In this document: positions 59,729 through 64,000 of the stretch, in pieces | How positions within the stretch are numbered: the first letter of the stretch is position 1 | Layout of the letters: every line of letters starts with the position of its first letter | Assembly (NCBI GenBank): GCA_049324835.1 | Contig: JBMOMT010000003.1 | Span: forward strand, 1 to 64,000 | Origin: JBMOMT01 sp049324835 | GTDB lineage: Bacteria; Chloroflexota; Anaerolineae; CAYNKW01 | DNA length: 64,000 bases | Direction of reading: 5' to 3' | Position numbers and translations under genes: made by a program | Notes under the pieces: generated by a model | What the model was told of the DNA's origin: nothing | Seen by the model: the letters and a program-made list of their open reading frames with translations, nothing else | Databases searched by the model: none

Positions 59729-60805
59729 ATGAGGACAAATCTACGCATCGTGTGGGCCATCGCGGCCAAAGACATCGGGGATGCCATCAAAAACAAGACC
59801 ACGCTGACGGCGCTGCTCGTGGTGCTCTTTATGATCGCCTTTTATCGCTTCATGCCGGCCCTGGAAAACAGCGACCCAATACCCAACGTGCTCGTTTACG
59901 ACGCCGGAGCGTCGTCGCTGGTGGAAGCGCTGGAGGGCAGCCTCCAGGTCAATCTATACACCTATTCCTCTCAGGAGACGATGGTATTCTATCTGCGGAA
60001 AGGAGACGTGCCGGAATTGGGGCTGGTGATAGCGGCCGATTTCGACCGGGCAGTGGCTTCAGGCCAGGAAGGTGTGTTGGAGGGGTACGTGATGCACTGG
60101 GTCGGCGATGAGGATGCCCAGGCGTTAAAAACAGCCGTCGAGGACGAGCTCATCGCGCTGCTAGGCCGACCGGTGCGGATCGAACTGGAGGGCCACACGG
60201 TCTACACGCAAAAGGATTCCACCGGCCTGGGCTTTATCGCGGCTCTGAGTGCGATGTTTGCCACCCTGATGATCGGCATCACCACCATCCCGCACCTGAT
60301 GATCGAGGAGAAAAAGGCCAAAACGATCGAGTCGCTGCTGGTGTCCCCGGCGGGCAGCGGTCACGTCGTGATCGGCAAGGCGCTCGCCGGCGCGTTCTAC
60401 AGCCTGATTTTGGTGGCCGTCGTGCTGATCGTCAACGCGGCGCTGATCACCCACTGGGCGCTGGCGGCGCTGGTGTCGGTCTGTGGGGTGCTGTTCGCGG
60501 TGGCGGTGGGTCTGTTCCTGGGCAGCATCGTCGAAAATCGGATGCAGTTGAACCTCTGGGCGTGGGTGTTCATTCTTCCCCTGCTGCTGCCGGTGTTCCT
60601 ATCGATCATGACCGACCTGCTGCCGGAAGCGGCCATTGCCGTCATGCGTTGCATACCCACCGTGGCCTTTTCCCGCGCCCTGCGCGTGTCGTTCGCCGAG
60701 CGGGCGCCGCTGGCCGACTTTGGCCCGGAGCTGGCGCTGGTGCTGGGTTGCACGGCGCTGGTGCTGGCGGCTGTGATGTGGCAAGTCCGGCGCTCGGATC
60801 GATGA
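59729..60805 (+). CDS. ABC-2 type transporter permease 1
   Basis: 358 residues. One N-terminal helix, a large extracytoplasmic domain (about 45-170) and five C-terminal helices follow the ABC-2 NatB/YhaP-like plan. The conserved cytoplasmic loop MIEEKKAKTIESLLVSPAGS, where the ATPase docks, sits near residue 195. It forms a heterodimer with the next, paralogous permease. Export of a peptide, sodium or lipid is possible; the substrate is unknown. The start ATG follows the hairpin by 31 bases, with GAAGGAG upstream. Confidence 0.87.
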   Translation: MRTNLRIVWAIAAKDIGDAIKNKTTLTALLVVLFMIAFYRFMPALENSDPIPNVLVYDAGASSLVEALEGSLQVNLYTYSSQETMVFYLRKGDVPELGLVIAADFDRAVASGQEGVLEGYVMHWVGDEDAQALKTAVEDELIALLGRPVRIELEGHTVYTQKDSTGLGFIAALSAMFATLMIGITTIPHLMIEEKKAKTIESLLVSPAGSGHVVIGKALAGAFYSLILVAVVLIVNAALITHWALAALVSVCGVLFAVAVGLFLGSIVENRMQLNLWAWVFILPLLLPVFLSIMTDLLPEAAIAVMRCIPTVAFSRALRVSFAERAPLADFGPELALVLGCTALVLAAVMWQVRRSDR

Positions 60806-60815
60806 GGAGATGCGG

Positions 60816-61913
60816 ATGCAAGAACGTAAAAGCCTGAGGGTGAGCCTGCGTGTGGTGTGGGCCATCGCGGCCAAAGACATCGTGGATGCCATCAAGAACA
60901 AAACGACCATTTCGATCATCATCGGCGTGGCCTTTTTGATGCTTTCGAGCCAGGCATTGCCGTTGCTGCTCAAGCTGAAAAGCACCCCCACGGCCGTGGT
61001 CTACGACGCGGGCAGATCGCGCCTGCTGGCCGAGTTGAAAAAAGACCGCGACCTGCGCCTGGCCCCGGTGTCTTTACAGCAAGAGATGGAAAAGGTCGTC
61101 GGCGAATCGGGGGAGGTGCTGTTGGGCCTGGTCATCCCGGCAGACCTGGACCAGACCCTGGCGGCCAGCGAAGCGGTCGAACTCGATGGATACCTGGCCC
61201 ACTGGGCCGACGCCTCCGATGCGATGGCCGTCGAGACCTTTTTTGAGGACAGGCTCACGGCGTTGGCCGGGCAGGCGGTGCAGATCATCACCCAGGGCCA
61301 CGCCGTCTACCCCACGCCGGAAGCGGGCGGGCGGCCTTTTATGATCGCCACGTCGTTGGTGGTGACCGTCATCACCATCTGCGGCGCGATGGTGCCCTTT
61401 TTGATGATCGAGGAAAAAGAGGCTCACACCCTGGACGCTCTGCTCGTTTCTCCGGCCAGCATCGGCCAGGTGGTGGTGGGCAAGGCGATGGCCGGCGCGT
61501 TTTACGGGCTGCTCGCCGCCGGCGTGGTGTACACTTTTAACCTGGCGATGGTGGTGCATTGGGAAGTGGCCATCCTGGCAGCGGTCTCTGGGGCTGCCTT
61601 TGCCGTGGCGTTGGGCCTGCTGCTGGGCAGCCTGTTCGACAACGTGCCGAGCATGAACCTGTGGTTCGGGGCCGGGCTGTTGGCCCTGCTGGTGCCGGTG
61701 CTCCTGGCGCAGACATTGGGCCCGAATGTGCCCCAGATTGTCAGGACGATCCTGCCCTGGGCGCCTTCGGTGCTGCTGGCCGACGTCGTGCGCATCTCGC
61801 TCGCCGGCAGCCTGCCGTGGGGCGATGTGCTGCTCAAGCTGGGCATCGTGTGGGCCGGCACCGTGGCCGTGTTGGGGCTGGTGGTGTGGCGGCTGCGGCT
61901 CTCGGATCGATAG
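60816..61913 (+). CDS. ABC-2 type transporter permease 2
   Basis: 365 residues, a clear paralogue of permease 1: both begin with VVWAIAAKDI or IVWAIAAKDI followed by DAIKNKTT, and both have the EEK(K/E)AxT loop and VVxGKAxAGAFYxL segment. Topology is the same. ATG 60816 is favoured because AGGAG lies 6 bases upstream; ATG 60810 touches that site. Tandem permeases suggest a heterodimeric exporter with one ATPase type. It is the last gene before MITE-like copy 2. Confidence 0.87.
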   Translation: MQERKSLRVSLRVVWAIAAKDIVDAIKNKTTISIIIGVAFLMLSSQALPLLLKLKSTPTAVVYDAGRSRLLAELKKDRDLRLAPVSLQQEMEKVVGESGEVLLGLVIPADLDQTLAASEAVELDGYLAHWADASDAMAVETFFEDRLTALAGQAVQIITQGHAVYPTPEAGGRPFMIATSLVVTVITICGAMVPFLMIEEKEAHTLDALLVSPASIGQVVVGKAMAGAFYGLLAAGVVYTFNLAMVVHWEVAILAAVSGAAFAVALGLLLGSLFDNVPSMNLWFGAGLLALLVPVLLAQTLGPNVPQIVRTILPWAPSVLLADVVRISLAGSLPWGDVLLKLGIVWAGTVAVLGLVVWRLRLSDR

Positions 61914-61940
61914 TGATCCTGGTCATCCTTTGGAAACACA

Positions 61941-62060
61941 TAACTGCTCGGCCTACCCTCCCGCAGGCTGGAAAACCGACTGAAATCGTTTGCCGGCTTT
62001 GATACTTGGGCCGATTTCTACTCGAAATCACTTCCAAGCCTGCGGGAGGGTGAGCAGTTA
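61941..62060. mobile_element. MITE-like inverted-repeat element, copy 2
   Basis: Left end TAACTGCTCGGCCTACCC, TCCCGCAGGCT (61941-61969) faces right end AAGCCTGCGGGAGGG, TGAGCAGTTA (62036-62060). GGAAACAC flanks both sides (61932-61939 and 62062-62069), resembling an 8-bp target duplication. The interior has no open frame. Some interior similarity to copy 1 (a GAAATCGTTTGCCGGC-like stretch) supports common origin. Confidence 0.7.
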
Positions 62061-62110
62061 CGGAAACACGACTATTCGATTGAAAGTGAAAAATCTGAGG
62101 AGCAAAGAAT

Positions 62111-64000
62111 ATGAAACCCAAACACATTCTTGCCGTGATCCTGATGTCGCTCGTTTTGCTGCTGGCGGCGTGCGCCGAAAAGGCCACACCCACGCCGCTG
62201 CCGACGGCCACTCAACCCCCCTCGGCCACACCCACTCCTGAACCGTCTGCCACCCCACTGCCGACCGCTACACCCACAGCGGAGCCCTCCCCGCCGGCCT
62301 ATGAGCCGATCTTTGAGGCCGCTGGGTGTCCTTTTCAACTGCCCGCGGGCCAGGTGGAGAGTGAGACGGTCAGGTGCGGCTATCTGATCCTGCCGGAGAA
62401 TCGCAGCGATCCCAACAGCCGCGACATCCGCCTGGCCGTGGCCATCTTTGGACCAACGGCCGGCGCGGCGGCAGCCGATCCTATCCTCTACCTTTCTGGT
62501 GGCCCTGGCGGCAGCGTGCTGGAGTATCTGTATCTGGCCTTTTCCAGATTCGAGCCGCTCCTGACGCTCGGTCGAGAGCTGATCCTGTTCGACCAGCGCG
62601 GTGTGGGCTTTTCCCAACCGGCCCTCGATTGCCCCGCTGTTCTCGAGTTGGGCCTGGAACTGCTCGACGAAGAGCTGGACGGCCGGCCACTTGCCGATCC
62701 AGAGATGTCTGAGCTGAACCTGGAAGCCCTGCTGGCCTGTGAGGCCGATCTACTCGCTGTGGCAGACCTGACGACCTACAACACCCTGGCCAACGCCGCC
62801 GATATCAACGACCTGCGGCTGGCGCTGGGTTACGATCAGATGAACCTGTGGGGCGCTTCCTACGGCACCCGGCTGGCCCTGGAGGTGATGCGCGATTTCC
62901 CCGAGGGCCTGCGCAGCGTCGTGCTCGACTCGGTCTATCCACCCGACATCGATCTGTACCTCGAAGGCCCGGTTAACCTGGATCGGTCGATGGACCTGCT
63001 CTTTGAGAGCTGCGCCTCAGATACCGCCTGCAACGCCGCCTACCCCAACCTGCGGACGGTCTTTTTCGAGACGGTGGAAAGGCTGAACGAAACCCCCCTG
63101 CCCAGCCAGGTCATCGATCCCTTTACCGGCCAGCGCTACGATGCCGTTTTCGACGGCGATTCTCTGTTGGGGCTGACTTTTCGGTTGCTCTACGAGACCG
63201 ACGTGCTGCCATCGTTGCCACAGCTCATCTATGCCGTGAGCCAGGACGATCTCAGCCTGGCCGAACTGATCCGCGGCCAGTTGCTGGCTCAGGCAGACGC
63301 CATGAGCCAGGGCATGCAATTCTCGGTGCAGTGCAACGAAGAGTTTGCTTTTAACACGCTGGAAGATTTTCAGGCGGTGGTGGCGTCATACCCCGAGCTG
63401 GCGCCGGTTTACGGCGATAGCGCGGTGGGTGAGCTGGCCTTTCGCGTGTGCCAGGATTGGGATTCCGGCGTGGCAGACGCGCGCGAGAACGAGCCGGTGA
63501 TCAGCGATGTGCCGACGCTGCTCATGGCCGGCCAATACGATCCCATCACGCCGCCGGCCTGGGCGCGCCACACCGCTCAAACACTGGCCAACGGCCACCT
63601 GTTCGAATACCCCGGCGTGGGCCACGGCGCGAGCATCGTGCTGGGCTGTCCACAAGCGATGATGCAGGCCTTCATCGACGACCCGACACGCGCCCCAGAC
63701 GATGCCTGCATCGATGCTTTGGGACTACAATTCCAGGTGCCAGAAACCGGCGCGGTCGTGATCCAGCTCGAGCCGCTCACCAACGAGACGATGGGCATCG
63801 AGAGTGTGGCGCCGGCAGGCTGGACCGAGGTATCGCCCGGCGTTTATTCCCGGGCCAACTCGGCTCTGGACGTCACAGTGGCCATCGTACAGGCCGCGCC
63901 CACCACCACCGACGCCCTGGTGCAAATGCTGGTGATGCAACTGGGCCTGAGTGAGGCGCCCGAGGTTGCCAGTCTGCGAGAGGCCAATGGCCTCACCTGG
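62111..64000 (+). CDS. Lipoprotein alpha/beta hydrolase (TAP/proline iminopeptidase-like), partial
   Basis: The frame is open from ATG 62111 to the window edge, 630 codons, and is incomplete. The N-terminus KHILAVILMSLVLLLAACAE is a lipoprotein signal with Cys21 as the lipid site. A Thr/Pro linker (about 25-60) follows. The hydrolase has LYLSGGPGGS (oxyanion region), LFDQRGVGFS, the nucleophile elbow LWGASYGTRLAL and, further on, LMAGQYDPITPP and YPGVGHGAS with the catalytic Asp and His. This order matches tripeptidyl aminopeptidase-type enzymes. It would act outside the membrane on peptides. GAGGAG is 9 bases upstream. Confidence 0.88.
   Translation, partial: MKPKHILAVILMSLVLLLAACAEKATPTPLPTATQPPSATPTPEPSATPLPTATPTAEPSPPAYEPIFEAAGCPFQLPAGQVESETVRCGYLILPENRSDPNSRDIRLAVAIFGPTAGAAAADPILYLSGGPGGSVLEYLYLAFSRFEPLLTLGRELILFDQRGVGFSQPALDCPAVLELGLELLDEELDGRPLADPEMSELNLEALLACEADLLAVADLTTYNTLANAADINDLRLALGYDQMNLWGASYGTRLALEVMRDFPEGLRSVVLDSVYPPDIDLYLEGPVNLDRSMDLLFESCASDTACNAAYPNLRTVFFETVERLNETPLPSQVIDPFTGQRYDAVFDGDSLLGLTFRLLYETDVLPSLPQLIYAVSQDDLSLAELIRGQLLAQADAMSQGMQFSVQCNEEFAFNTLEDFQAVVASYPELAPVYGDSAVGELAFRVCQDWDSGVADARENEPVISDVPTLLMAGQYDPITPPAWARHTAQTLANGHLFEYPGVGHGASIVLGCPQAMMQAFIDDPTRAPDDACIDALGLQFQVPETGAVVIQLEPLTNETMGIESVAPAGWTEVSPGVYSRANSALDVTVAIVQAAPTTTDALVQMLVMQLGLSEAPEVASLREANGLTW

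Noticed and set aside
1..64000. tRNA or rRNA genes, CRISPR arrays, integrases or phage genes
   Set aside because: None were recognised when reading both strands; covariance-model and profile searches were not possible here.

Overview
The window reads as high-GC chromosomal DNA of a bacterium, most likely a Chloroflexota member of the Anaerolineae/Caldilineae type. This is inferred from gene content: a DUF4446 protein beside bactofilin, a Rieske/cytochrome b/dihaem cytochrome c cluster with a long fused cytochrome b, LCP and LysM wall proteins without outer-membrane genes, and a Golvesin-type secreted protein. It is not proven by a marker gene. Genes are tightly packed, often with 4-base stop/start overlaps and GTG or TTG starts. 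Housekeeping promoters are close to TTGACA-17-TATAAT. I see no tRNA, rRNA, CRISPR array, phage or transposase gene.

Region 1 (1-3.4 kb): one large secreted protein with a hydrolase-like middle and tandem Golvesin-like C-terminal domains, cut by the window edge. Region 2 (3.4-22.8 kb): a surface glycan or lipid locus in three transcription units. One minus-strand operon (14.5 to 3.4 kb) encodes a glycosyltransferase, an HPr-kinase-like ATPase, a divergent RtcB-like protein, a flippase, a UbiA prenyltransferase, a geranylgeranyl-reductase-type flavoprotein, a PEP-utilising enzyme and a CrtC-like protein. A second minus-strand unit (17.5 to 14.6 kb) encodes a glycosyltransferase, a methyltransferase and an epimerase. 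A divergent plus-strand unit (17.9-22.8 kb) encodes an acyl carrier protein, an acyl-CoA ligase, an asparagine-synthase-type amidotransferase and an NAD-synthase-type ligase. All three promoters carry the same operator: four 11-bp direct repeats (TCTAAC plus 5 bp) whose last hexamer ends exactly 10 bp before the -10 box. This is the geometry of PhoB/PhoP-type response-regulator sites, so the three units probably form one regulon.

Region 3 (22.9-31.3 kb): LCP wall-polymer ligase, bactofilin, DUF4446, D-aminoacyl-tRNA deacylase, and a recN/M20 peptidase/PAP2/DUF624-like operon, then a Nudix hydrolase. Region 4 (31.3-42.1 kb, minus strand): branched-chain amino acid operon ilvD-proC-ilvB-ilvN-ilvC-leuA-leuC-leuD-ilvE. 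Its leader holds two tandem attenuators, each a 30-31 codon Ile/Leu/Val-rich peptide ending in the same GTT GGG AGA TGA and followed by a Rho-independent terminator. Region 5 (42.1-45.1 kb): divergent Rieske/cytochrome b/cytochrome c operon. Region 6 (45.1-52.5 kb): CIRCE-controlled hrcA-grpE-dnaK, then dnaJ-prmA-rsmE and a PspA-like gene. Region 7 (52.5-64 kb): a histidine kinase pair, an MFS transporter, a LytTR protein with a degenerate ABC ATPase domain, an ABC-2 exporter with two paralogous permeases, and a truncated lipoprotein alpha/beta hydrolase. Two MITE-like elements with putative 8-bp target duplications lie at 52.6 and 61.9 kb.
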